Positions 29,289 to 39,947 of a stretch of DNA of 64,000 nt are shown here, one piece after another; the first letter of the stretch is position 1, and the number at the start of each line of letters is the position of its first letter. This stretch comes from Paracoccaceae bacterium (GTDB lineage Bacteria > Pseudomonadota > Alphaproteobacteria > Rhodobacterales > Rhodobacteraceae), in NCBI GenBank assembly GCA_007694945.1, contig REER01000113.1, positions 1 through 64,000 on the forward strand, given 5' to 3'. The translations under genes and the position numbers were made by a program. The notes beneath the pieces are model-generated. The model made no database searches. It had not been told where the DNA came from and saw only the letters and a list, made by a program, of their open reading frames with translations.

Positions 29289-30389
29289 TCATGCCTTGGC
29301 CCCTTTCTTCCCCGCGCCCAGCATGGGCGCGGCCTGACTGTCGAGCGGCCAGCGGGGCCGGGCCGTTAGGTCAGTGCCCGGAGCCACCCCGGCGCGCAGC
29401 CGCTCAACCCCCGCCCAGGCGATCATCGCCGCGTTATCAGTGCAGAGCGCCAGTGGCGGGGCCAGAAAGCGCGCGCCTGCGGCCCGTGCCACCTCTTTCA
29501 GCCGCGCGCGCAGGACCGCATTGGCTGCCACCCCTCCGGCCACGGCGAAAACCCGTTGCTCACCCTCCAAGAGTTCCAGCGCACGCGTGCTTTTCAGCGC
29601 CAGCAAATCCGCAACCGCCGCCTGAAACGAGGCGCAGAGATCGGCGCGATCCGCCCGCCGCAAGCCTCCATGCGCGGCGACCAACTGGTCGCGTGCGCGC
29701 AGCACGGCTGTTTTCAGCCCCGAGAAGGACATGTCGTAATCCGGTCGGTCTGCCAGCGGGCGGGGCAGGGCGAAGCGGGAGGGGTCGCCCGCGCGCGCCT
29801 CGGCCTCGACCGCTGGCCCGCCGGGCTGCAACAGGCCCAGAAGTTTCGCGACCTTGTCAAAGGCCTCGCCCGGCGCGTCGTCTATGGTGCCGCCCAGCCG
29901 GGTGAAATGCTCCGCTCCGTGCACTAGCAGAAACTGGCAATGCCCGCCCGAGACCAGCAGCATCAGATAGGGAAAGCCGATCCCGTCGGTAAGGCGCGGG
30001 GTCAGCGCATGGCCTGCCAGATGGTTGACGCCGATCAGCGGTAGACCGGTCGCCGCCGCAATCCCCTTGGCCAGCATCACCCCTGACAGCACGCCCCCGA
30101 TCAGCCCCGGCCCCGAGGTCACAGCCAGCGCGTCCAGCGCCTCAAACCCCAGCCCGGCATGTTCGAGCGCCGTCTCGATCGCGAGGTCGAGTTTTTCGGC
30201 ATGGGCGCGGGCAGCGATTTCGGGCACCACCCCGCCGAAACCCGCGTGTAGCTCCTGCTGGCCCAGCACCACCGAAGACAGTATCTCAGGCGACGCACCC
30301 GGCACATGGCGCAGCACGGCAGCGGCGGTGTCGTCGCAGCTGCTCTCGATACCAAGCACGGTGAGGGGTGCAGTGGGGGACAAAGGCAT
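29289..30389 (-). CDS. tsaD: tRNA t6A37 threonylcarbamoyltransferase TsaD
   Basis: [45 protein letters not shown]; start at MPLSPTAPL. Confidence 0.95.
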   Translation of the reverse strand: MPLSPTAPLTVLGIESSCDDTAAAVLRHVPGASPEILSSVVLGQQELHAGFGGVVPEIAARAHAEKLDLAIETALEHAGLGFEALDALAVTSGPGLIGGVLSGVMLAKGIAAATGLPLIGVNHLAGHALTPRLTDGIGFPYLMLLVSGGHCQFLLVHGAEHFTRLGGTIDDAPGEAFDKVAKLLGLLQPGGPAVEAEARAGDPSRFALPRPLADRPDYDMSFSGLKTAVLRARDQLVAAHGGLRRADRADLCASFQAAVADLLALKSTRALELLEGEQRVFAVAGGVAANAVLRARLKEVARAAGARFLAPPLALCTDNAAMIAWAGVERLRAGVAPGTDLTARPRWPLDSQAAPMLGAGKKGAKA

Positions 30390-30488
30390 CGGGGCTCCGG
30401 TTGCCAAAGCGGGCGCTTTCCAGCTACCACTGCTGGGCTGGGCGCACAATCCCGTGCTGGACCCTGTCGCTGCAATCAGGGCGCATCC

Positions 30489-31226
30489 ATGCTGCCATGC
30501 CTGTTTCTCACACGTCCCGAGGTCGACAGCGCGCGCTTTGCGCGCGCTGCCCGCGACGCTGGCTGGCGCGGTGATGTTCTGATCGCGCCGCTCCTGCACA
30601 TCTCCCTCACCCCACCGCCTGCTGCACGCCTGGATTCAGCGCGCACGCTTATTGCCACCTCTCAGAATGCCATTGCTGCGCTGGCCGCGGCTTCGCCGCG
30701 GCGTGACTGGCCGATCTGGTGTGTCGGGCCGCGCACCGCCGAGGCCGCGCGGGCGGCGGGGTTCGACATCGTCCATGAGGGTGGCGGTGACGCGCAAGCG
30801 CTGCGCGCCGCCCTGCTGCAGGCCGCGCTGGCCGAGCCAGTGCTGCATCTGCGCGGCACGCATGCCGCGATGGATGTCGCCGCCGAGTTGCGGGCAGCGG
30901 GGGTCGCGACGGAGTCCTGCCGTGTTTATCAGCAGATTGCCCAACCTTTGAGCGATGCGGGTCAGGCACGGTTGAAGCAGGGGGGTGATCTGGTGATCCC
31001 GGTGTTTTCACCGCGCTCGGCTCAGCTTGTAGTCGCGGCTTTGCGCGAAGCAGCCGCGCCAGAGGCGCGTCTGCATGTGTTGGCCATAAGCAAATCGGCT
31101 TTGAGCGCCGCGCAAGGGGTGGATTGGGCCAGCGCTCGGGTCGCCGAGCGTCCTGACGCAACTGCGATGCTTGCGGCACTGACTCTCGTGCAAGCGGCGC
31201 TTGAGCCTTCAGAAAAGCCGCGATAA
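30489..31226 (+). CDS. hemD: Uroporphyrinogen-III synthase
   Basis: [53 protein letters not shown]; upstream of mitofilin and hemY. Confidence 0.88.
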   Translation: MLPCLFLTRPEVDSARFARAARDAGWRGDVLIAPLLHISLTPPPAARLDSARTLIATSQNAIAALAAASPRRDWPIWCVGPRTAEAARAAGFDIVHEGGGDAQALRAALLQAALAEPVLHLRGTHAAMDVAAELRAAGVATESCRVYQQIAQPLSDAGQARLKQGGDLVIPVFSPRSAQLVVAALREAAAPEARLHVLAISKSALSAAQGVDWASARVAERPDATAMLAALTLVQAALEPSEKPR

Positions 31227-31277
31227 GGTATCGCTAGCAAAACGCAGCAATGCGGCACAGGGAGTGGGGATCAGGGT

Positions 31278-33230
31278 TTGGTGCGAAAGACGACCAGTAA
31301 GGGCCGTGCAGGCCGCCGAAGCGCGGCCTCGAAAACGCAACGCAGGGGAACACAGGCATCTTCCGCCACGACGAAGCCAGAGATTTCCGACTCGATCGAG
31401 AGCGCCAAGGCCAAAGCCGAGACCGCCAGTAATGAGAACGCACTTGCGGATGAGGGCAAGCTCGATGCGCAGGACGCGCCGGTAACCAAGGAACCGGAGG
31501 ATATTGCCACCGGGTCTGCAGCGGCGGAGTCTCCCGCAGAGACCGATGGCGCGACCAGCGCGGAAGCAACAGGCGCGGAAAGCGCTGCTGATGCACAAGA
31601 TGAGGCATCGGATGCCTCCGATCAGGTCAGTGAGACCGACCCGGAGTCGCCTCCGCTGACAGACGGCGCCGAGGATGCAAAGGCCCAGGCTGCGGCAGAG
31701 GACGCATCTACCCCCACTCTGGCGGACACGACGCCAACTGATGACATGTCGGTGTCAGGCAGCGCGTCAAAGGATGCGTCGTCCGAACCCGACGAACCGG
31801 CTCTCGCGGAGACCACTTCGAGTGATGACGCGAGGGTGACGGATGGCACCTCGGAACGCGCGCCCTCCGAAGCTGATGCGCTCACGTTGGCGGAGACAAC
31901 GCCGACCGATGACATGTCCGCGCCGGAGGATTCTTTGGCCGACGCACCTTCCGAACCAGACACACCTGCTCTGGCGACGACGACTGATGTGCCCGGCGAG
32001 GCGGATCCTCAAGCGCCCGAGGTGGCAGAGCCGGCTCCAGAGCAGGCAGAAGAGCCAGAACCCGGCAGCATGAGCGGAGCTGCTGGCGCTGCGCCGGCCG
32101 CTATGGCCGCAGCGGCAGCCACGGCAGGCAGCAGCGGCACATCATCAGAGCGTGACAGCGTGCCACCGGCAGCCTCCGCTCCCGCGGCGCCTCCGCCTCC
32201 GCGCTCCTCAGGCCGATTCTTCCCCATGCTCCTGGGTGGCGTTGCCGCAGGAGCCATAGGGTTTGGCGCTCATTACCTGTTGCCGCAAGAGGATGACACG
32301 CGCGACCAGATCGCGCCGCTAGAAGCCGAGATTGCCTCGCTCGAGTCCGAAATCGCCGATCTGCGTGCCACGATTGACGCGCTGCCCGAGATCCCCGAAA
32401 TGCCCGACCTCGCGCCGCTGGAAGCCGAGATCTCGGCGCTTCGCGACCAGCCCACGCCGGCGCCGTCGAGCGACCTCGAGGCGATCGAGTCGGAACTGGC
32501 CACCTTGCGCGAGACGCTCGATGCAGCGGATGGTCCCGATCTCGGCCCGCTGGAAGACCAGATCGCTGCGCTTGCTGCCGAACGCGACGAGGCACTGGCC
32601 GCCCAGGGCAGTGACCTTGACGCCCTGCGCGCGGCACTTGCAGAGACTGAAGCACAGATCGCAGCGCTCATGGAAGACATGGCCGATCTGCGCGATCTGA
32701 CCGAACGGCGCGTGGTCGAAGCCGAAGCGGCTGTCGATACGGCGCTTGCGCAGGCCGGGCTCGAAATGATGCGGGTCGGGATCGAGACAGGGTCGCCCTA
32801 TCCGCAGGCTGTCGCGCAACTGAACGAGGCAGGAGTCGATGTGCCCGACGTTCTCGCAGTCCCGGCACGAGACGGGTTGCCGACGCTCGAAGCGCTGCAG
32901 GAGCAGTTTCCCTCGGCGGCGCGGGCTGCGCTGCGTGAGGCGCTGGGAGATGCTGAAGCCGACAGCTATGTCGAGCGCTTGACCAATTTCTTCCGCGCGC
33001 AAGTGGGCGCTCGTTCCATTGCGCCGCGAGAAGGGGATGACCCCGATGCCGTGCTGTCGCGCGCGGGGGCCGCGCTTGAGGCGGGGGACCTGGCTTCTGC
33101 GCTAGACGAGATTGCCGATCTGCCCGAAACGGCTCAGGCCGGGCTGGGCGATTGGCTGACTGCTGCGCAAGCGCGCGTTGACGCTGAAGCCGCATTGCCT
33201 GATTTCACTGCTGCCATAACGACAGAGTAG
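31278..33230 (+). CDS. Mitofilin/COG4223-like inner membrane protein
   Basis: Long acidic low-complexity N-terminus, single TM, coiled coil, C-terminal mitofilin-like domain; hemD-mitofilin-hemY synteny; GTG start assumed. Confidence 0.85.
   Translation: MVRKTTSKGRAGRRSAASKTQRRGTQASSATTKPEISDSIESAKAKAETASNENALADEGKLDAQDAPVTKEPEDIATGSAAAESPAETDGATSAEATGAESAADAQDEASDASDQVSETDPESPPLTDGAEDAKAQAAAEDASTPTLADTTPTDDMSVSGSASKDASSEPDEPALAETTSSDDARVTDGTSERAPSEADALTLAETTPTDDMSAPEDSLADAPSEPDTPALATTTDVPGEADPQAPEVAEPAPEQAEEPEPGSMSGAAGAAPAAMAAAAATAGSSGTSSERDSVPPAASAPAAPPPPRSSGRFFPMLLGGVAAGAIGFGAHYLLPQEDDTRDQIAPLEAEIASLESEIADLRATIDALPEIPEMPDLAPLEAEISALRDQPTPAPSSDLEAIESELATLRETLDAADGPDLGPLEDQIAALAAERDEALAAQGSDLDALRAALAETEAQIAALMEDMADLRDLTERRVVEAEAAVDTALAQAGLEMMRVGIETGSPYPQAVAQLNEAGVDVPDVLAVPARDGLPTLEALQEQFPSAARAALREALGDAEADSYVERLTNFFRAQVGARSIAPREGDDPDAVLSRAGAALEAGDLASALDEIADLPETAQAGLGDWLTAAQARVDAEAALPDFTAAITTE
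31716..32000 (+). repeat. About 28-aa imperfect tandem repeats inside the mitofilin-like gene
   Basis: LADTTPTDDMSVSGSASKDASSEPDEPA / LAETTSSDDARVTDGTSERAPSEADALT / LAETTPTDDMSAPEDSLADAPSEPDTPA. Confidence 0.8.
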
Positions 33231-33239
33231 GGAGTTTTC

Positions 33240-34709
33240 ATGTTCTGGACACTGACCAAGATCCTGCTCTTTGTGGCGATTGTCATCGGTCTGGCCTGGG
33301 GGGCCGGCGAGGTGATGGATAGCGGCCAGACGGTCGGGCTGCGTATCTTCGACATGGAATATGAACTTGGCCCGATGCAGGCCGTCATCGCCTTTGTCGC
33401 GTTTCTTGTCGCGCTCTGGCTGGTGCTCAAGCTTATCGGACTGGCCTTTGCCGTGCTGCGCTTCATGAATGGCGACGAGACCGCGATCCGCCGCTTCTTC
33501 ATGCGCAACCGCGAGAAGCGCGGGCTTGATGCGCTGCTGGCCTCGATGATTGCGCAGGCCGAAGGCGATGGCCGGACCGCCATCGCCAAGGCCGAGAAGG
33601 CGCATAAGTTGCTCAATCGGCCGATGATGACATCGCTTCTGATCGCGCAATCGGCCGAGATGAAGGGCAATCCCGAACTGGCCATCGAGCATTACAAGGC
33701 GCTTCTGAATGACAATCGCAGCCGTTTTGTCGGCGTGCAGGGATTGATGCGCAGCAAGCTCGATGCCGGCGACAAGGAAAAGGCTCGCGCGCTTGCGGCC
33801 AAGGCGCTGGAGATGCAACCCGCACATGAGGCCACGCAGAACACGCTGCTCGAACTTCAGACTGAGGCCGAGGATTGGGGCGGGGCGCGCAAGACGCTGC
33901 AGGTCAAGAAATCCTCGGGCACGCTGCCGCGCGATGTCTGGCGCAGGCGCGACGCGATCCTGGCGCTGCAGCAGTCAGATGCACTGGCGGCGAAGGGTGA
34001 TCTCGCCCGCGCACGCGAGGCCGCGATCGAGGCAAACCGCCTGTCCCCCGACCTGATCCCCGCCGCCGTGGCCGCAGCGCAGGCGCTGGTCGCGCAGGGC
34101 AATGGGAGTTACGCTGCGAGGGTTATTCGCAAGGCGTGGAAAGTGAAGTCGCATCCCGATCTCGCTGCCGCGTTTGCCGCCATCGAGAAGGACGAAAGCG
34201 CGCAGCAACGGCTGGCGCGTTTCGGCAAGCTCACAAAGATGCGCCCGAATGAGCCCGAGACGCGTATGCTCAAGGCCGAACTCCTGATCGCCGCCGAGGA
34301 TTTCCCCGCTGCGCGCCGTGCACTTGGCGACCTCTATGAGACGGCGCCGAATGTGCGCTCGCTGACGATCATGGCTGCTATCGAGCGTGGCGAGGGGGCG
34401 GACGATGCGGTCGTGCGCGGTTGGCTCGCCAAGGCGCTGACAGCGCCGCGCGGGCCGCAATGGGTCTGCGGAAAATGTCAGCACGTCCATGCAAGCTGGC
34501 AGGCGATCTGCGACAATTGCGGTGCGTTCGACACGCTGGAATGGCGCGATGCGCCTGACTCTTCGGGCCCTTCGGCGACGCAAACCGAGCTTCTGCCACT
34601 GATCGTCGGCAGCTTGCCCAAACCGGCCGAGGCGCAAGCCGATGTGGTCGAGGGTGAGGTCGCCTCGGGGAGTGATGAAAGCGGGACGAGCGGCGAAAAA
34701 ACTGCCTGA
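33240..34709 (+). CDS. hemY: HemY-like TPR membrane protein with C-terminal Zn-ribbon-like motif
   Basis: HemY N-terminal TMs, TPRs; C-terminal WVCGKCQHVHASWQAICDNCGAFDTLEW. Confidence 0.9.
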   Translation: MFWTLTKILLFVAIVIGLAWGAGEVMDSGQTVGLRIFDMEYELGPMQAVIAFVAFLVALWLVLKLIGLAFAVLRFMNGDETAIRRFFMRNREKRGLDALLASMIAQAEGDGRTAIAKAEKAHKLLNRPMMTSLLIAQSAEMKGNPELAIEHYKALLNDNRSRFVGVQGLMRSKLDAGDKEKARALAAKALEMQPAHEATQNTLLELQTEAEDWGGARKTLQVKKSSGTLPRDVWRRRDAILALQQSDALAAKGDLARAREAAIEANRLSPDLIPAAVAAAQALVAQGNGSYAARVIRKAWKVKSHPDLAAAFAAIEKDESAQQRLARFGKLTKMRPNEPETRMLKAELLIAAEDFPAARRALGDLYETAPNVRSLTIMAAIERGEGADDAVVRGWLAKALTAPRGPQWVCGKCQHVHASWQAICDNCGAFDTLEWRDAPDSSGPSATQTELLPLIVGSLPKPAEAQADVVEGEVASGSDESGTSGEKTA

Positions 34710-34756
34710 AGGGTCTGGCGGCACCTGAAATCCGGTGCTAAAGACCGCCACACGGT

Positions 34757-34832
34757 GCCGCTGTAGCTCAGCTGGTAGAGCACGTCATTCGTAATGATGG
34801 GGTCGGGGGTTCGAGTCCCTTCAGCGGCACCA
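34757..34832 (+). tRNA. tRNA-Thr (anticodon CGT)
   Basis: Full cloverleaf gccgctg...cagcggcacca, anticodon loop TTCGTAA, encoded CCA. Confidence 0.95.
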
Positions 34833-34954
34833 GTAGCTTCAGGGCAGCGCTTGTTTTTAATAGAAAAATGGGATTGGGGGTTTGGTCCAACTCCTAAATA
34901 GTGACCCTTTGCGCTCCGCCCGCTTCTTTGCTGTGCCGTGCGCTGCGCCATCGC

Positions 34955-35191
34955 TCATAATTTCGCTCCAAAGGCTTCCCGGCTCACGTCTGCGCTGCCC
35001 TTTGTGGTTTGCCAGCCGGTCAGGGTCAGCGCTTCGCCATGAAAGCCCGCCACAAAGCCATCGGCCCAAATGATTTCGCGGATAATCACCTTCACTTGGT
35101 CGCAGCCAATACTGCGCTTGCCATCGCGCCATAGGTTGCAGGCCCGCGAAGGTGCAAGCGGTCGAGATAAGTGCCCGCGTCCATTCCTGGG
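34955..35191 (-). pseudogene. Start-less open frame downstream of tRNA-Thr, possible gene remnant
   Basis: Stop-to-stop frame RNGRGHLSRPLAPSRACNLWRDGKRSIGCDQVKVIIREIIWADGFVAGFHGEALTLTGWQTTKGSADVSREAFGAKL with TAG directly upstream and no ATG/GTG/TTG near the 5' end. Confidence 0.35.
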
Positions 35192-35209
35192 CTAGGGCGC
35201 GCTGGGTGT

Positions 35210-36709
35210 CTACATATCGAGCTTGAGCTGCGCTGGGTCCGGGCGGCGCTTGCGCGCCGCGCGCGTCGCGCCCGCACTGCTGCGATCCGTGTTGCGGGCG
35301 CGTGAAGCGTGTTTCTGCGCGATCTGCGCCGCGTGGTCGCGAAACCCGGGTGCGCGCCGCAGGCTCCACATCACGTCGCGCGCATGGCGTCCAGCGGCCT
35401 CCAGATCGATGATCGGGGCGGGGTATTGCGCGGGCGGTTGCGGCGCGGCCCATGGGCGGTGCAGGAAACGCGGGTCGCAATCGCGCAACTCCGGCAACCA
35501 CGCCCTGATGAAGCGTCCCTCGGGGTCCTGATCAATACCCTGTTTGACCGGGTTGTAAATGCGCAGCGTGTTGATGCCCGTGGTGCCCGATTGCATCTGG
35601 CTCTGGCTCCAGTGGATGCCGGGCTCGTAATCGGTGAACATCCGCGCCAGATGCGCGCCCGTCGCACGCCAGTCGAGCCAGAGGTGATAGCTCGCAAAGG
35701 ACATCAGCATCGCCCGCATGCGGAAATTCAGCCAGCCGGTGGCGCGCAGGTAGCGCATGCAGGCATCGATAAAGGGCAGGCCGGTCTCACCCGCCGACCA
35801 GGCCTGCAGTCGCGCAGGGTCGCTCTCGCGCAGAGCCTCATGGGCAGGGTGCAGGCACCGATGCTCGATTGCGGGTTCGTCCTCCAGCTTCTGGATGAAA
35901 TGGTCACGCCAGGCGAGGCGCTTGGCGAAACTGTTGAAGTTTGCCGCCCAGTCGGGTTTCGCCGCGCGGGCCTCTTGGCGGGACAGTTCCACCTCGCGCA
36001 CCGACAAGAGCCCCAGCGCCAGATAGGGCGAGAGCCGCGAGCATGCGCGCTCGGCGCTGAGCGGCGAGGACATGCCGCGCCGATAGCCCGCGATGCGCTG
36101 ATCCAGAAACCGCTTGAACTGGTCGCGCGCCGCGGCATGGCTGCCGGTCTGGCGATGCGGGCAGGGGTCGGGGGTAAGGCCAAGGGCGCGCGCGTCGGGC
36201 AGATGTGTGGGTGCGACCTCGCAGACCGGGGCCAGCGCCGTTACCTCGGGCGCAACGCCTGCGCGGAGGAAACGGTTGCGCGCGCCCTGCCAGCCATCGC
36301 GGCTGGCCAGCCGTCGCACTACGCCGCTTTGCGGCAGTTCCTGCCACTCGATGCCATTCGCCTTGGCCCAGCCCGCGACCTGACGGTCGCGGGCATAGGT
36401 CCAGCTATTGCCGGTCTCTTCATGGCTGATCATGAGGGTGATCCGATAGCGCTGGCACAGCCTGGCCAGTTCGATCACGGCCTCTCCCGTTCGGACGATG
36501 AGCGGCTGGCCGCGCGCGGCCAGCGCCTCGCGCAGGCTCATGAGCGCTTCGCGCGTGAACTCCCATTGCCGCGCTGATGTGTCGGGCAGGCGCCAGTAAT
36601 CGGGCTCGATGATATAGACGGGCAGCACATGGGGCCCGGCCGCAGCCAGGGCGGGGTGATCGCTCAGGCGCAGATCGCGTTTAAACCAGACAAGGACCGG
36701 GTTTTCCAT
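35210..36709 (-). CDS. Deoxyribodipyrimidine photo-lyase / cryptochrome family
   Basis: MENPVLVWFKRDLRLSDHPALAAA, FAD domain TGLPFIDACMRYLRATGWLNFRMRAMLMSFASYHLWLDWR. Confidence 0.95.
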   Translation of the reverse strand: MENPVLVWFKRDLRLSDHPALAAAGPHVLPVYIIEPDYWRLPDTSARQWEFTREALMSLREALAARGQPLIVRTGEAVIELARLCQRYRITLMISHEETGNSWTYARDRQVAGWAKANGIEWQELPQSGVVRRLASRDGWQGARNRFLRAGVAPEVTALAPVCEVAPTHLPDARALGLTPDPCPHRQTGSHAAARDQFKRFLDQRIAGYRRGMSSPLSAERACSRLSPYLALGLLSVREVELSRQEARAAKPDWAANFNSFAKRLAWRDHFIQKLEDEPAIEHRCLHPAHEALRESDPARLQAWSAGETGLPFIDACMRYLRATGWLNFRMRAMLMSFASYHLWLDWRATGAHLARMFTDYEPGIHWSQSQMQSGTTGINTLRIYNPVKQGIDQDPEGRFIRAWLPELRDCDPRFLHRPWAAPQPPAQYPAPIIDLEAAGRHARDVMWSLRRAPGFRDHAAQIAQKHASRARNTDRSSAGATRAARKRRPDPAQLKLDM

Positions 36710-36728
36710 TGCGGCAGAAATAACGGCA

Positions 36729-38087
36729 ATGGCTCGCGCGTCAAGCGGATGTTCTGTATATGTTCTGTTCTGCCTCTCGCCGCCTCTCGCTGCGCCTTGC
36801 GTGCCGCAGGCCCCTCCTGTAGCGTTCCCGGGAGAGCCTGCGTGGAGCGAGAGACCTGTCGTGCCCCTTGATCCTGCACAATTGCTTGCCTCATCGCGGC
36901 GCAGTAGCGAGAGCGCGGGCAGGGGGCGGAGCCTGCCGCCGATGATGGTCTTTCGCAACCTGCTGATCGGGCCTGCGCATAACCGCAATACCTCGGCAGT
37001 GCTCTGGCCCGAGTTTCACGCCCAGACCCTTGCGCGACAGAACCGGCGGGGGCGCCCGGTTGGTGCGCCGCCCAAGTTCACCGCCGAGGGGGCCGCAGTC
37101 GTGGACGAGCCGGTCATCTATGCAGGTCTGCACGAGGTCCATTTCGGGCATCTGGTGGCCGAAATCGTGCCGCGCCTGCCCCAGGCCTTGGCAGAGCGTC
37201 CTGACCTGCCGCTGGTGTTCAGCCGCTTGCGGACCGACAAACGGCCTGCACCGTCGACAATGGTTTGCTCGGTCTTGGACTGGCTCGACATCCCGCGCGA
37301 CCGCCTGCGCTTTGTCGACCGCCCGACTGTCTTTCGCGAGGTGCATATCGCAGCGCAGGGCGAGCATCTGAACGGACCGCGCACGCCAAGGTCCTATCTG
37401 CGGCTGCTGGAAGCGCGGATTGCCGGAAACCTCGGGCGGCAGCGACCCGAGGGCGTGGCCTTCGTGACTCGCGCCGGGCTCGACCACAAGCAGGGCCTCC
37501 ATGCCGCAGAGCGCTATCTTGTTGCCTGCCTGCGCGATCTGGGGGTGCGGATCATCTACCCCGAGGCGCTGAGCCTGCGTGAGCAGATGCAGCATTATGC
37601 GCGCGCGGAGGTGCTGATCTTTTCCGAGGGCTCGGCCATTCATGGTCGCCAGCTTCTGGGGCGGGTCAAGCAGGACATCGCCGTGCTGCAACGACGCAAG
37701 GGCAGCGAGATCGCACGCGGCCAGATCGCGCCGCGCTGTCGGTCGCTGAGCTATGTCGACAGTGCAGGCGGGGCGCTGACGGTCCGAAACCGATACGGGG
37801 TCAATGTCGATTATGCGACGAAGTCTTTTTTCAGGCTGGAAGAGACATTTGCCTTTTTCGATCAGATCGGGGTGCCGCTGCGCGCGCGCTGGGACCGCAA
37901 GACTTATCGACAAGCACGCGATCAGGATATTCTGGCCTGGGTCTTCGCCATGTATGACCCGGCCATCGAGCATCATCTGAAACCGGCCAGTGAGCCGGAT
38001 TTCCTGCTCTCGCAATTCGACCGGCTGTCGCTTGGGCATCTGAAGGACCGTGCGGCAGCGCTGATCAAGGCGCGGCAAGTGCCCTAG
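36729..38087 (+). CDS. Glycosyltransferase family 61-like protein
   Basis: AGLHEVHFGHLVAEIVPRLPQAL, HYARAEVLIFSEGSAIHGRQLLG (GT61/DUF563-type motifs); exact start uncertain. Confidence 0.75.
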   Translation: MARASSGCSVYVLFCLSPPLAAPCVPQAPPVAFPGEPAWSERPVVPLDPAQLLASSRRSSESAGRGRSLPPMMVFRNLLIGPAHNRNTSAVLWPEFHAQTLARQNRRGRPVGAPPKFTAEGAAVVDEPVIYAGLHEVHFGHLVAEIVPRLPQALAERPDLPLVFSRLRTDKRPAPSTMVCSVLDWLDIPRDRLRFVDRPTVFREVHIAAQGEHLNGPRTPRSYLRLLEARIAGNLGRQRPEGVAFVTRAGLDHKQGLHAAERYLVACLRDLGVRIIYPEALSLREQMQHYARAEVLIFSEGSAIHGRQLLGRVKQDIAVLQRRKGSEIARGQIAPRCRSLSYVDSAGGALTVRNRYGVNVDYATKSFFRLEETFAFFDQIGVPLRARWDRKTYRQARDQDILAWVFAMYDPAIEHHLKPASEPDFLLSQFDRLSLGHLKDRAAALIKARQVP

Positions 38088-38174
38088 CGGCGCCGAAGAG
38101 ACCGTGCTTACCACCACTGGCAGAGGACGGATCGGGATGATATCCAGCCAGCAAGGGCAGCAACAGGAGCTGAC

Positions 38175-39863
38175 GTGGACTTAGCAAACGCATCGATCTT
38201 CTATGAAATCGCGCTTCTGGTGCTACTGGCCGCCGGGGTCGGCTTTGTCGGCCTGATGCTGCGCCAACCGCTGGTTGTCGCCTTTATCGCAGTTGGTGTG
38301 CTGGCGGGGCCGGATGCGCTGGGGCTGGTGTCCTCGGTCGAATTCATCGAGACTCTCAGCCAGATATCCATTGCTGTGCTGCTGTTTCTTGTCGGGCTGA
38401 AGCTGGACGTGAACCTTGTGCGCAACCTCGGCAAGGTGGCGGTGGCCACGGGTCTGGGGCAGGTGACGTTCACTGCTTTCTTCGGCTTTCTCATCTGCCT
38501 AGCGCTGGGCATCGACTGGGTCACTTCGCTCTATATCTCCGTTGCACTGACCTTTTCCTCGACCATTATCATTGTCAAGCTGTTGTCCGACAAGCAGGAA
38601 ATTGGCGCTTTGCATGGCAAGATCGCGCTGGGCTTCCTGATCGTGCAGGATATTTTCGTGGTCCTCGCCATGGTCACGCTCTCGGCTATCGGCGTGGGGC
38701 TTGGCGAAGATACGGGCGGGGTCTGGGAGGTCGCGCAGGTCTTCATTGGCGGCGCCGCCATGGTCGGCGCGGTGATGCTGTTCATCCAGTATGTGGCCAA
38801 TCCGCTCTTGTCTCGCGTCGCCCGCTCGCCCGAATTGATGGTGATCTTTGCCGTGGGCTGGGCCGCCTCGCTGGCGGCGCTTGGCGATTTTCTGGGCTTT
38901 GGCAAGGAATTGGGCGGGCTCTTGGCCGGGGTCTCGCTGGCCTCGACCGAGTTCCGCGAGGCGATCTCTTCGCGGCTGGCCTCTCTACGCGACTTCCTGC
39001 TCCTGTTCTTCTTCATCAACCTTGGTGCGGCGCTGCAACTCTCCACCCTCGGCGATCAGATCGGCCCGGCCATCGTACTTTCGCTCTTCGTACTGATCGG
39101 AAACCCGCTGATCGTGCTCGCGATCATGGGGTTCATGGGCTATCGCAAGCGCACGGGTTTTCTGGCCGGGCTGACCGTGGCGCAGATTTCCGAGTTTTCG
39201 CTGATCTTCATGGCAATGGGCATCACCATCGGCCATGTCGGGAACGAGGCGATGGGGCTGGTGACGCTGGTGGGGCTCGTGACCATCGCGCTGTCGGTCT
39301 ACATGATCACCTGGTCGCACAAGCTCTATGACATCTGCGAGCCCTTCCTCGGCATCTTTGAGCGGCGCAAAGCTCATCGCGAGGTAGACGACACGGAAGG
39401 TGTCGCCGAACCGCGGGGGTATGAGTTCATCATCTTCGGGCTGGGTCGTTATGGCTGCCGTATAGGTGCGCGGTTGCAGGAGATGGGTTACCGGGTGTTG
39501 GGGGTCGATTTCGACCCCGAGGCGCTGGCCAATTGGCGCAAGATGGGGCTGGATGCGACCTATGGTGACGCGACCGACCCGGAATTCGTGGCGCATATGG
39601 ACCTATCAGGGGTCGACGCCGTCGTCTCGGCGGTACCGCGCGACCGCGGTGCGCTGACCGAAGCCGACCCCCAGCTTGCGCTGCTGCACGGGCTGCGGTC
39701 GGCCAATTATCGGGGCCGGGTGTTCCTGTCTGTGCAGAAAATGGCCGAGGCCGATGAATTGCTGCATCAAGGCGCGAGTGTCGTGCTCAAGCCCTTCGAC
39801 GATGCGGCAGATTATGCCGTGCGCCAACTCACGGCGAAAGAGGAGGCCGAGGCAGAGGCGTAG
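38175..39863 (+). CDS. Cation:proton antiporter (CPA2/Kef-type) with TrkA-N domain
   Basis: CPA2 transmembrane domain plus YEFIIFGLGRYGCRIGARLQEMGYRVLGVDFDPEAL Rossmann domain. Confidence 0.92.
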   Translation: MDLANASIFYEIALLVLLAAGVGFVGLMLRQPLVVAFIAVGVLAGPDALGLVSSVEFIETLSQISIAVLLFLVGLKLDVNLVRNLGKVAVATGLGQVTFTAFFGFLICLALGIDWVTSLYISVALTFSSTIIIVKLLSDKQEIGALHGKIALGFLIVQDIFVVLAMVTLSAIGVGLGEDTGGVWEVAQVFIGGAAMVGAVMLFIQYVANPLLSRVARSPELMVIFAVGWAASLAALGDFLGFGKELGGLLAGVSLASTEFREAISSRLASLRDFLLLFFFINLGAALQLSTLGDQIGPAIVLSLFVLIGNPLIVLAIMGFMGYRKRTGFLAGLTVAQISEFSLIFMAMGITIGHVGNEAMGLVTLVGLVTIALSVYMITWSHKLYDICEPFLGIFERRKAHREVDDTEGVAEPRGYEFIIFGLGRYGCRIGARLQEMGYRVLGVDFDPEALANWRKMGLDATYGDATDPEFVAHMDLSGVDAVVSAVPRDRGALTEADPQLALLHGLRSANYRGRVFLSVQKMAEADELLHQGASVVLKPFDDAADYAVRQLTAKEEAEAEA

Positions 39864-39947
39864 CCGTGCGTGGATGCCGTCGCACGTCGCTAATGACAAA
39901 GGCCAGCGCAGTCGCGCTGGCCTGCCTCGGTCGGGCGCGCAAGACCC

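Noticed and set aside
34477-34560. C-terminal CxxC...CxxC ribbon of HemY as a novel domain fusion
   Set aside because: I believe this tail is common in Rhodobacteraceae HemY proteins, so not treated as novel.
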